Positions 1 to 5,949 of a DNA stretch of 5,949 nt are shown piece by piece (within the stretch, counting starts at the first letter, position 1; each line of letters begins with the position of its first letter). Source of the stretch: JAAXTT01 sp964530215 (lineage in GTDB: Bacteria > Bacillota > Desulfotomaculia > Desulfotomaculales > Desulfocucumaceae). Location: positions 1 to 5,949 of the forward strand of contig CAZHAJ010000120.1 of assembly GCA_964530215.1 (NCBI GenBank), in the 5' to 3' direction. A model generated the notes under the pieces. That model saw only the letters and a program-made list of their open reading frames with translations. It searched no databases and was not told the DNA's origin. Position numbers and translations under genes: made by a program.

Positions 1-1357
1 TGTCCTGTTGTTTATATTGCGGGTGCTTTTCAATAAAATCTGTTATTTTTTTTAACATTCGGTAATTTAGTAAAGACATTAAAATATACGAACATCCCAA
101 AGATATAGCTGCACCTTTAATGCCGAAATGGGGTATTGATGTCAGCAGGTATATAGAGGGTACTTTAAAGATTGAGGTTTGTATAAGATTTTTTAAAGGG
201 ATGTCAGCTCTGCCTAATCCGTGCAGTATTCCCATAGTGGTTTGCTGCAGGTACAGAAAGGGACAACTTAAAGCCAATATTAATAGTGCATCTCCTGCAG
301 AGCGGTAGCCAAAAAGAATTTGGCTGAGATCATGGGGCAGGACGAAAAAAATGCCGGCCAATGGGAAACTCATCATTAGGGTTATTTTTATTGAACTACG
401 GATCCTGCTTTTAACGAGGCTGTTTTTACTTAATGCCTGAGCTTCACTAATGGCGGGTACAAGCACGGTAGACAGTGCAATGGTGATTACCCCCGGTGAG
501 TAGATAAGAGCTTGGGTAATCCCCACAAACTGACCGTATGCAGAAGTAGCCATACCCAAGGACAAACCTGACAGAAGTAGGCTTTTGGGTATAATCAGCG
601 CATCCAGTGACATCAGCCCGGTGGAAATCAGGCGGGTCATGGTTACCGGAATGCCAAGACGAAATATTTTTCCAAAGGGTACCGGAGGCCGCCTTTGGCA
701 AGAAACAGAGGCATTAAAGATTTTAGGACGATTCTTTGTATAAATATAAATCATAATTATAAATCCCACCAGTTCACCCGAAACAACTCCTATCGAAATG
801 CCCAGTGCGGCATATTCCACTCCTTTGGGAAGCAGTAACCATGCAAATAACAGACCTGCAGTTACCCTGACAAACTGCTCTGCGGCTTGAGTAATTGCGG
901 TGGGAGTCATTTTCTGCAGGCCTTGAAAAAATCCTCTAAAGGCTGAGCACAAAGATACAATCAATATTGCCGGGATGAGGCTGATAAAACATAAATATAC
1001 TTTTGGATTGGGAAATAATTTTTCAACCAGCTGAGGTGATACAGATAGCAAAATGAAACTAAGAATTAAACTGCTGACAGTAATAAGAAGTATAGAAACT
1101 TTAAAAATGCGATAGGCACCCGGAAGGTTGTTTCGGGCAACCTCTTCGGCAACTAGTTTAGATATTGCTACCGGTATGCCCATAGATGCAATTACCAGCA
1201 TCATTATGTAAGCTGGAAAGATCATGCTAAACAGACCTACTCCTTCAGGCTTGATAAGTCTGATCACCAATATCTGGTATATAAAGCCCACTGTTTTGTT
1301 TAAAATACTGGCAGAAAGAAGAATAAGAGTTCCATGCAGTAGAGAATGTGACGGCAT
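1..1357 (-). CDS. spoVB: Stage V sporulation protein B, SpoVB-type lipid flippase (3' end cut by window edge)
   Basis: Reading the minus strand from ATG at 1357 gives 452 in-frame codons with no stop up to the left edge. The protein is almost entirely hydrophobic helices joined by short basic loops, as in the MurJ/MATE-like polysaccharide exporter superfamily. Recognisable SpoVB blocks are HGTLILL near residue 8, GVGLFSM and MGIPVAISKLVAEE in the first 80 residues, and FRGFFQGLQKMTPTA from residue 140, followed by an EQFVRV segment. B. subtilis SpoVB is about 518 residues, so roughly 60-70 C-terminal residues are missing. Family knowledge: an inner-membrane flippase-like protein needed for spore cortex formation, related to the lipid II flippase MurJ; the exact substrate is inferred. 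Start choice: AGGGGTGA (1372-1365) sits 7 bases before this ATG. An ATG four bases upstream (1361) is in another frame and soon hits a stop. Clostridia often carry several SpoVB paralogues, so the sporulation role is likely but not certain. Confidence 0.93.
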   Translation of the reverse strand, partial: MPSHSLLHGTLILLSASILNKTVGFIYQILVIRLIKPEGVGLFSMIFPAYIMMLVIASMGIPVAISKLVAEEVARNNLPGAYRIFKVSILLITVSSLILSFILLSVSPQLVEKLFPNPKVYLCFISLIPAILIVSLCSAFRGFFQGLQKMTPTAITQAAEQFVRVTAGLLFAWLLLPKGVEYAALGISIGVVSGELVGFIIMIYIYTKNRPKIFNASVSCQRRPPVPFGKIFRLGIPVTMTRLISTGLMSLDALIIPKSLLLSGLSLGMATSAYGQFVGITQALIYSPGVITIALSTVLVPAISEAQALSKNSLVKSRIRSSIKITLMMSFPLAGIFFVLPHDLSQILFGYRSAGDALLILALSCPFLYLQQTTMGILHGLGRADIPLKNLIQTSIFKVPSIYLLTSIPHFGIKGAAISLGCSYILMSLLNYRMLKKITDFIEKHPQYKQQD

Positions 1358-1514
1358 ACATTTTTCACCCCTGGAAATATATATGCTGTCCACTGCCATT
1401 AAATAACGTAATAGTAAGAGGCTGCCAGTATATTAAGCTTCCCTTAACATTCGCTTAAAAAATAATTAACAATTAAAAGGAAAACAATTTTACTGCGTAG
1501 AAATAACTTTATAG

Positions 1515-1543
1515 TTCAAAGTAAAAAGATTCAGTCATAAAAT
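1515..1543 (+). promoter_or_regulatory. Candidate sigma-A promoter for the EF-G-like gene
   Basis: TTCAAA (1515-1520) and TAAAAT (1538-1543) are separated by exactly 17 bases and match the sigma-A -35 and -10 consensus at 4/6 and 5/6 positions. Transcription would begin near 1550, leaving a leader of about 70 bases with a T-run (1553-1562) and a tiny GTGC-AAAC-GCAC inverted repeat (about 1571-1582). The surroundings are very AT-rich, so chance matches are likely. No equally good promoter was seen for the divergent spoVB. Confidence 0.35.
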
Positions 1544-1602
1544 ATCAGACGCTCTTTTTTTTGTATATTGGTGCAAACGCACAGATAAATAATTGAATTA
1601 CA

Positions 1603-1610
1603 AAAGGAGG
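1603..1610 (+). promoter_or_regulatory. Ribosome binding site that sets the TTG start of the EF-G-like gene
   Basis: AAAGGAGG is a near-perfect Shine-Dalgarno sequence, 9 bases before TTG at 1620. The open frame extends nine codons further upstream to a TTG at 1593, but that longer version would encode this ribosome binding site as protein and has no SD of its own. The start is therefore placed at 1620. Confidence 0.88.
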
Positions 1611-1619
1611 CAGGCTATA

Positions 1620-3629
1620 TTGAAGAGTTATCCCAGTGATAAGATCCGTAACGTTGCGGTGGTTTCCCATGGAAATTCAGGAAAAACATCATTGGTGGAG
1701 GCTGCACTATTTGACTCCGGAGCCATAAGCAGAATTGGAAAAGTAGAGGACGGCTCCACTGTATCTGACTACCATCCCGAAGAAATAAATCACCAAATTA
1801 CCGTCCACACAAGCCTGATCCCTATTGAATGGAAAGGTAATAAGTTAAATCTATTGGATACACCAGGGTATTCTGATTTTATCGGTGAGGTAAAATGTAG
1901 CCTTAGGGTAACTGACAGTACCCTTTTTGTGGTTTCTGCTGTTGACGGTGTAGAAGTTCAAACAGAAATAATATGGGACTTCACAGAAGAAAATGATGCT
2001 CCCAGAATGGTTTTTATAAACAAAATGGATCGGGATAATGCTAATTTTTATAAGGTTTTAGATGAACTTAAAGAATGTTTCGATGCTCCTTTTGCACCCA
2101 TTCAATTACCTATAGGCCAGGCATCTGAGTTTAGGGGAATAGTCGACCTGCTTCAGGAAAAAGCTTATTGCTTTAAGGACGGAAAAACCGAAGAAATCGA
2201 TATTCCCTCGGATATGAAAGATATAATTGAGAAATATCGCGAAAATTTGATGGAGGCAGCTTTTGAGGGCGATGACGAGTTAATGATGAAGTATCTTGAA
2301 GGTGAGGATTTTACCCAAGAGGAAATAAGAAACAGTTTATTTGAGGGTGTAAAGGAAGGGTTAGTGGTGCCGGTTTTATGTGGTTCAGCCTCAAAAAACA
2401 TGGGAATCGGAAATCTACTGGATTTTATTGTGGAGTATTTCCCCGCACCGGATGTCGAAGGGGATAAGCCTTTGTCTGCATTGGTTTTTAAAACATTGGC
2501 AGATCCTTACGTAGGAAAAATGAACTTTACCAGGGTCTATTCTGGCAAATTAAAAACTGAGATGACAATTCTTAACAATACCAAAAATACCCCTGAAACA
2601 GTTGGGAAAATATTGTATTCTTGCGGAAAAAATACGTCTTCAACTTCCGAGGTGTCGGCAGGAGATATAGCAGTTTTAGTAAAAATGCAGGATATTAATA
2701 CAGGGGATGTCCTATGTGATAAAGAACATCCTGTTATTTTGGAGGGAATTGATTTCCCTGAACCCACTTTGTCTTTAGCTATCAATCCAAAGAGTAAAGG
2801 TGATGAAGATAAACTGGGAAGTGCAGTAAGCAAAATTTTAGAAGAAGATAAGACCATTACAATCAAGAAAAACGTTGATACAAAGCAAACCCTTATTACC
2901 GGGATGGGTGAAATGCACCTTGATATAATTGTGGAACGGCTTAAAAGACGAGGGGTAGACATTGTTACCGAACCTCCTAAGGTTCCTTATAGGGAAACTA
3001 TCAAAGCAGAAGTAAAGGTGGAGGGTAAACATAAAAAGCAGACCGGAGGGCATGGGCAGTACGGGCATGTTTGGTTAAGATTGGAGCCTCTTCATGACGC
3101 CGAATTTGAATTTTCTGAGGAAGTATTCGGGGGGGCGGTACCCAAAAATTATTTTCCGGCAGTGGAGAAAGGCATTCGTGAAGCTATGAATGAAGGAGTG
3201 TTAGCCGGTTATCCTGTAACCGGGGTAAAGGCAATACTGGTGGATGGCTCATATCATGCTGTGGACTCATCTGAGATGGCCTTTAAGGTAGCTGGTTCTC
3301 TGGCTTTCAAAAAAGGTGCCTTATCGGCAAAGCCGGTATTAATGGAACCGGTAATGACTGTAGAGGTAACTGTACCTGAAAAGTTTATGGGAGAGATCAT
3401 TAGTCACTTTAATAATAAAAGGGGGAAAATACTTGGGATGGAACCAGGGGGCAAAAACACCAAGGTGAAAGCTCAGGCTCCTCTGTCAGAAATGTACCGG
3501 TTTGCCATAGATTTAAAGTCAATAACCCAAGGACGAGGTTCTTTTGTGATGGATTTTAAGGGCTATGAGGAATTGCCGGGAAAATTAGCGGATGAAGTTG
3601 TAAATAAAGCCAAAGCAGCTTCTGAATAA
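1620..3629 (+). CDS. fusA2: EF-G-like translational GTPase (EF-G2 type)
   Basis: A complete 669-residue protein, slightly shorter than canonical EF-G (about 690-700), with the full five-domain EF-G order. The G domain has P-loop HGNSGKTS (17-24), DTPG (80-83), NKMD (134-137) and SAS (256-258). Domain II follows from about 285, domain III contains GMGEMHLDII (428 on), domain IV contains GGHGQYGHV (476-484) and the tip motif DGSYHAVDSSE with His546, and domain V starts near 577. Two switch regions differ from canonical EF-G: switch I reads EEINHQITV instead of a form with ERGIT, and switch II has DTPGYSDF, so the usual catalytic His is Tyr84. These traits fit the EF-G2 branch (as in Thermus EF-G-2), whose cellular role is poorly known, rather than the main translocase or TetM-type protection proteins. 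The conserved domain IV tip suggests it still enters the ribosomal A site (inference). It stands alone, without rpsL, rpsG or tuf neighbours, and the gap after it contains a terminator. TTG start chosen from the SD at 1603-1610. Confidence 0.93.
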   Translation: MKSYPSDKIRNVAVVSHGNSGKTSLVEAALFDSGAISRIGKVEDGSTVSDYHPEEINHQITVHTSLIPIEWKGNKLNLLDTPGYSDFIGEVKCSLRVTDSTLFVVSAVDGVEVQTEIIWDFTEENDAPRMVFINKMDRDNANFYKVLDELKECFDAPFAPIQLPIGQASEFRGIVDLLQEKAYCFKDGKTEEIDIPSDMKDIIEKYRENLMEAAFEGDDELMMKYLEGEDFTQEEIRNSLFEGVKEGLVVPVLCGSASKNMGIGNLLDFIVEYFPAPDVEGDKPLSALVFKTLADPYVGKMNFTRVYSGKLKTEMTILNNTKNTPETVGKILYSCGKNTSSTSEVSAGDIAVLVKMQDINTGDVLCDKEHPVILEGIDFPEPTLSLAINPKSKGDEDKLGSAVSKILEEDKTITIKKNVDTKQTLITGMGEMHLDIIVERLKRRGVDIVTEPPKVPYRETIKAEVKVEGKHKKQTGGHGQYGHVWLRLEPLHDAEFEFSEEVFGGAVPKNYFPAVEKGIREAMNEGVLAGYPVTGVKAILVDGSYHAVDSSEMAFKVAGSLAFKKGALSAKPVLMEPVMTVEVTVPEKFMGEIISHFNNKRGKILGMEPGGKNTKVKAQAPLSEMYRFAIDLKSITQGRGSFVMDFKGYEELPGKLADEVVNKAKAASE

Positions 3630-3703
3630 GGCTCTGTGCATTTATTTAGACTTGCTGATAAATTGAACCGAAACTGTGATGGACATAGAATCTCAGAGGA
3701 ATA

Positions 3704-3766
3704 CAGAAGTCAGAATCCAGAAGCCAGAAGTCAGAAGTCAGAATACAGAAGTCAAAAGCCAGAATA
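3704..3766 (+). repeat. Degenerate 7-bp tandem repeat, nine units (consensus CAGAAGT)
   Basis: Nine consecutive heptamers with no gaps start at 3704: CAGAAGT, CAGAATC, CAGAAGC, CAGAAGT, CAGAAGT, CAGAATA, CAGAAGT, CAAAAGC, CAGAATA. Every unit keeps C-A-x-A-A and varies mainly in the last two positions. A possible tenth, CAGAGGA (3694-3700), is offset by three bases. The array lies between the EF-G-like stop and its terminator, so it would be transcribed in that gene's 3' untranslated region. There is no dyad symmetry within the unit, and the short contiguous units without spacers rule out a CRISPR array. Confidence 0.9.
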
Positions 3767-3779
3767 TTAGAAATGTATG

Positions 3780-3817
3780 GAGAGATTGATGTTTTGTATA
3801 ATCAATCTCTCTTTTTT
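3780..3817 (+). terminator. Rho-independent terminator after the EF-G-like gene
   Basis: A perfect 11-bp stem (GAGAGATTGAT at 3780-3790 with ATCAATCTCTC at 3801-3811) encloses a 10-base loop and is followed directly by six T residues (3812-3817). It lies about 150 bases after the EF-G-like stop, beyond the heptamer array, and separates that gene transcriptionally from the desulfurase gene. There is no comparable T-run in the minus direction, so it probably acts on the plus strand only. Confidence 0.88.
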
Positions 3818-3836
3818 AATCAAAAATACACATAAA

Positions 3837-3975
3837 ATGCAAGCTGGGGGTGCGGATTTCAGTCCGGACAAAGTTACTTTGGTTGAACCGGCTTTAAATC
3901 TTGTCGCTAACGGTCTGGTCATCGCTTGCGTAAGTGCATCAACTCCTTCAGTATAACCATGTGGAAGGGGCATTT
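3837..3975. other. Unexplained GC-richer island with a closing inverted repeat; possible structured RNA or gene remnant
   Basis: About half of the bases from 3838 to 3930 are G or C, while both flanks are strongly AT-rich. The core is bounded by ATGCAAGC (3837-3844) and GCTTGCGT (3924-3931), which can form an 8-bp helix with one G-T pair. Inside are CGGA-TTTCAG-TCCG (3853-3866) and CAAAG-TTA-CTTTG (3869-3881). The plus strand has a 39-codon frame (3837-3956, beginning MQAGGADFS) and the minus strand a 68-codon frame (3767-3973); neither has a Shine-Dalgarno sequence or a family I recognise. It could be a small structured RNA, the remnant of a decayed gene or a mobile-element scar. It matches no riboswitch class I know, and the promoter candidate downstream would leave it outside the desulfurase leader. 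Confidence 0.35.
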
Positions 3976-3994
3976 AGAAAAGCAGAAGCATATA

Positions 3995-4025
3995 TTGTCA
4001 ATATATACAAATAATAAAATATAAT
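3995..4025 (+). promoter_or_regulatory. Candidate promoter of the cysteine desulfurase gene
   Basis: TTGTCA (3995-4000, 5/6 match to the -35 box) and a perfect TATAAT (4020-4025) are separated by 19 bases, about two more than ideal. The start of transcription would fall near 4032, giving a leader of only about 16 bases that contains the Shine-Dalgarno sequence GAGGTGA (4038-4044). The region is AT-rich, so the -35 box is less certain than the -10 box. Confidence 0.5.
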
Positions 4026-4047
4026 GTTCAAATAACCGAGGTGAAAC

Positions 4048-5205
4048 ATGATATATTTTGATAATGCGGCGACTACATGGCCAAAGCCACCCGAAGTCGT
4101 TGAAGAAATTAGCAGGTGTATAAAGGAGTATGGAGCAAACCCCGGCCGAGGAGGTCATAAGAAATCAGTTGTCGCCCATAATATGGTAAATAATACAAGA
4201 CTTAAGCTGGCCCATTTGTTTAACATTGAAAGTAAATATCATAATCGTATTGTATTTACTTTAAATGCAACCGAAGCTATTAATTTGGCTTTAAAGGGAT
4301 TTATCAAAAAAGGTGAACATGTTATTACCAGTTCGATGGAACATAATGCTCTGTCTCGACCGTTAAAAGAATTGGTAAGGAAAGGGGCAGAAACAACAAA
4401 AATACAGTGTGACCATGAGGGAAGGATAAATATTGACAATATTGAGGCAGCCATTCGGCCCAATACAAAGCTGATTGCCATTACCCATGCTTCCAATGTA
4501 ACCGGAACTTTGATGCCAATAACAGAAATAGGTCATATATCTAAAAAATATGGTATCACTCTATTGGTGGATGCAGCTCAAACCGCAGGTCTAGTGGATA
4601 TTGATGTTGTAAAAATGAATATTGGTATGCTAGCTTTTCCCGGCCACAAATGTCTATTGGGTCCCACCGGTACCGGAGGACTTTATATAGAAAAGAATAT
4701 AGAATTAGATCCTTTAAAGGAAGGGGGCACCGGCAGCTATTCTGAGATGGATGGTATGCCGCACTTGCTACCTGACAGATATGAAGCGGGAACAATAAAT
4801 ACCGTTGGTATTGCAGGTCTCAGTGCAGGTATTGATTTTATAATAAAAGAAGGTAGGGAAAAAATAAGAAATCACGAATTAGATTTAACTTCAAGATTTT
4901 TATCAGGTGTTTTAGAGATACCAGGAATTAAAGTGTTTGGTCCCCAAAACCTCAAAGACAAAGTGCCGGTGGTCTCCTTTATTATTGAAGGCTTAAAAAC
5001 TCAACAGGTGGGAGATATTTTGGACAGGGAATATGATATAGCAAGCCGTGCAGGGTTGCATTGTGCCCCTGATGCCCACAAGACCTTGGGTACTTATAAC
5101 ACAATGTCGGTTCGGTTTAGTTTCTCATATTATAATACAGCTGATGAAGTGGACCAATCCTTAATAGCTTTAAAAAATATAGCTGGCAGGGCCAAGCTAT
5201 ATTGA
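4048..5205 (+). CDS. Cysteine desulfurase / selenocysteine lyase family protein (EF2568-like, class V aminotransferase fold)
   Basis: A complete 385-residue PLP enzyme of fold type I, the normal length for the family. It opens with MIYFDNAATTWPKP, typical of cysteine desulfurases. Active-site residues can be placed: His99 in SSMEHNALSRP (stacks on PLP), Asn150 in HASNVTGT, Asp175 in LLVDAAQTAG (binds the PLP pyridine nitrogen), Lys201 in FPGHKCLLGPTGTGG (Schiff-base lysine) and the likely persulfide Cys339 in RAGLHCAPDAHKTLGT. The RAGxHCAPxAHxxxGT ending marks the EF2568-type subfamily (TIGR01977) rather than IscS or SufS. The expected reaction is removal of sulfur from cysteine, or selenium from selenocysteine, leaving alanine. 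The substrate is unproven; relatives in other bacteria lie near selD, yedF and DUF3343 genes, none of which are in view. There is no iscU, sufU or thiI neighbour either. ATG start supported by GAGGTGA at 4038-4044. Its 3' end overlaps a hairpin and it converges on the activase gene. Confidence 0.93.
   Translation: MIYFDNAATTWPKPPEVVEEISRCIKEYGANPGRGGHKKSVVAHNMVNNTRLKLAHLFNIESKYHNRIVFTLNATEAINLALKGFIKKGEHVITSSMEHNALSRPLKELVRKGAETTKIQCDHEGRINIDNIEAAIRPNTKLIAITHASNVTGTLMPITEIGHISKKYGITLLVDAAQTAGLVDIDVVKMNIGMLAFPGHKCLLGPTGTGGLYIEKNIELDPLKEGGTGSYSEMDGMPHLLPDRYEAGTINTVGIAGLSAGIDFIIKEGREKIRNHELDLTSRFLSGVLEIPGIKVFGPQNLKDKVPVVSFIIEGLKTQQVGDILDREYDIASRAGLHCAPDAHKTLGTYNTMSVRFSFSYYNTADEVDQSLIALKNIAGRAKLY
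5172..5203 (-). terminator. Rho-independent terminator of the activase gene, embedded in the end of the desulfurase gene
   Basis: On the minus strand AATATAGCT-T-GGC (5203-5191) pairs with GCC-AGCTATATT (5187-5176): twelve base pairs with one bulged T and a 3-base loop. The run of six T residues (5177-5172) begins in the last stem pairs and continues past them. It lies 7 bases after the activase stop, ideal for terminating that gene. The same bases encode the last residues and part of the stop of the plus-strand desulfurase gene. In the plus direction the hairpin is followed by GATTTATTAAATT, a weaker U-tract, so it may work partly in both directions. Confidence 0.8.
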
Positions 5206-5209
5206 TTTA

Positions 5210-5949
5210 TTAAATTATATCCCACCTTTGACAACGAGCACCCCATCTTCCTATTACTCTGTCATCTTCATAAATCTCGGCAATTTCACAGTTATTGGGA
5301 CATCCGGTGCAGTTAAAGCTGGAAGTTCTATAGGGCAAACCAGTAATCTGGAAACCCTTAAAGCTGGTTTTACCGTCATGTTCTGTTTTCTCCCGAGCCA
5401 GTTGGGCAGCGCCGATTGCTCCCATAACATTGAAATGTTCAGGTATTGTAACGGGGAGATTTAACGCTCTTTCAAAAGCCGCTTTTATCCCTGCGTTGGC
5501 TGCCACTCCCCCCTGGAACACAATAGGAGGTTTTATTTCTTTACCTTTTCCGACGTTATTAATATAGTTTCTTACCAATGCTTCGCAAAGTCCGTTAATT
5601 ATGTCATTTAGCTTGTAACCCATCTGCTGTTTGTGAATCATATCTGATTCCGCAAAAACAGTGCATCTTCCTGCAATACGCACAGGGGTTTCCGAGCTTA
5701 GGGCAATTTCTCCGAAATCTGAAATGGGGATATTTAGTCTGGCTGCCTGTTGGTCAAGAAAAGACCCTGTTCCTGCAGCACAAACCGAGTTCATAGCGAA
5801 GTCAGTTACTACTTCATTGCGCATAACTATTATTTTTGAATCCTGACCGCCGATCTCAATAATAGTTTGCACAGTTGGCACATATAGGGAAGCAGCCACT
5901 GCGTGGGCAGTGATTTCATTTTTTATAACATCTGCTCCCACCATAACAC
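5210..5949 (-). CDS. Acyl-CoA dehydratase activase, HgdC/BadF-BcrA family (5' end cut by window edge)
   Basis: The C-terminal 246 residues are visible. The frame is open to the right edge, and ATG at 5944 is internal: in relatives the matching segment (ADxxxxEITAHA) follows an N-terminal ATPase lobe of about 80-100 residues, not seen here. Counting from that Met, the motifs are EIGGQDSKII (30-39, phosphate binding), Cys55 in VCAAGTGSFLDQQ, Cys94 in GRCTVFAESDMI and FQGGVAANAGI (adenosine-site region). Cys55 and Cys94 are 39 residues apart, as are the [4Fe-4S] ligands Cys127 and Cys166 of Acidaminococcus HgdC, so this should be a homodimer with one bridging cluster. The family couples ATP hydrolysis to one-electron reduction of a 2-hydroxyacyl-CoA dehydratase or benzoyl-CoA reductase-like partner. 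After the ASKHA fold comes a tail of about 50 residues with Cys212, 215, 219 and 238 (FNCTGCPNNCE, GARCQRWD), absent from short HgdC. No dehydratase gene is in view; it could lie upstream, off the right edge. The substrate cannot be told. Confidence 0.92.
   Translation of the reverse strand, partial: VMVGADVIKNEITAHAVAASLYVPTVQTIIEIGGQDSKIIVMRNEVVTDFAMNSVCAAGTGSFLDQQAARLNIPISDFGEIALSSETPVRIAGRCTVFAESDMIHKQQMGYKLNDIINGLCEALVRNYINNVGKGKEIKPPIVFQGGVAANAGIKAAFERALNLPVTIPEHFNVMGAIGAAQLAREKTEHDGKTSFKGFQITGLPYRTSSFNCTGCPNNCEIAEIYEDDRVIGRWGARCQRWDII

Larger units (their letters stand above)
3630..4047. other. 418-base intergenic gap without a convincing gene
   Basis: From left to right this stretch holds about 70 unremarkable bases, a heptamer tandem repeat, an intrinsic terminator, a GC-richer island of unknown nature and an AT-rich promoter region leading into the desulfurase gene. 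Short open frames exist on both strands, including 3767-3973 on the minus strand, which runs through the terminator. None has a ribosome binding site or a recognisable product. Confidence 0.8.

Noticed and set aside
120..308. 62-codon plus-strand open frame opposite spoVB
   Set aside because: It is antisense to a clear membrane-protein coding sequence, with no Shine-Dalgarno sequence and no recognisable product.
447..701. 84-codon minus-strand open frame inside the spoVB region
   Set aside because: It lies out of frame within the continuous spoVB reading frame. It has no ribosome binding site and no family resemblance.
1374..1405. Sigma-E-like promoter for spoVB on the minus strand (CATATATATT resembling a CATACA-T -10 box)
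   Set aside because: Sigma-E control would suit spoVB, but the -10 match is imperfect, the -35 region is poor and the stretch is AT-rich, so it could be chance.
2165..3068. Several minus-strand open frames of 76-141 codons opposite the EF-G-like gene
   Set aside because: All are antisense shadows of a strongly conserved GTPase, rich in Ser, Phe and Ile from complemented codons, without start signals.
3704..3766. CRISPR array
   Set aside because: The repeated unit is only 7 bp, with no spacers between units and no palindrome. It is a simple tandem repeat.
3767..3973. 68-codon minus-strand open frame through the GC-richer island
   Set aside because: It has no ribosome binding site and runs across a perfect terminator hairpin. 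Its residues match no family I recognise; the island is kept as an unexplained feature instead.
3837..4047. Riboswitch controlling the desulfurase gene
   Set aside because: None of the conserved cores I know (cobalamin, SAM, THF, glycine, lysine, c-di-GMP) is visible. The best promoter candidate (3995-4025) lies downstream of the island, so the island would not be in the leader.

Overview
The window looks like chromosomal DNA from a low-to-moderate G+C, endospore-forming Firmicute, most likely class Clostridia. The grounds are a SpoVB-type sporulation flippase, strong GGAGG-like ribosome binding sites with a TTG start, an EF2568-like cysteine desulfurase and an oxygen-sensitive acyl-CoA dehydratase activase typical of anaerobes. 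Genus cannot be fixed from the sequence alone.

Layout from left to right. (1) Positions 1-1357, minus strand: spoVB, intact in frame but cut by the left edge at its C-terminus. (2) Positions 1358-1619: a 262-base AT-rich divergent intergenic region with a candidate plus-strand promoter and a strong Shine-Dalgarno sequence. (3) Positions 1620-3629, plus: a complete EF-G-like translational GTPase of the EF-G2 type, starting at TTG. (4) Positions 3630-4047: a 418-base gap with no convincing gene. It holds a 9-unit heptamer tandem repeat, a strong intrinsic terminator, an unexplained GC-richer island bounded by an 8-bp inverted repeat, and a candidate promoter. (5) Positions 4048-5205, plus: a complete PLP-dependent cysteine desulfurase / selenocysteine lyase family protein. 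(6) Positions 5210-5949, minus: the C-terminal 246 residues of an acyl-CoA dehydratase activase, cut by the right edge. Its stop is only 4 bases from the stop of the convergent desulfurase gene, and its terminator hairpin lies inside the last codons of that gene.

The four genes do not form one operon: orientation alternates (-, +, +, -) and the two plus genes are separated by a terminator. Their roles are largely independent (cell-wall/spore precursor transport, a translation-factor paralogue, sulfur or selenium mobilisation, activation of a radical dehydratase). A link between the last two through Fe-S or selenium chemistry is possible but only inferred. I found no clearly new multi-gene system. 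The least explained sequence is the island at about 3837-3975 and the heptamer array before it.
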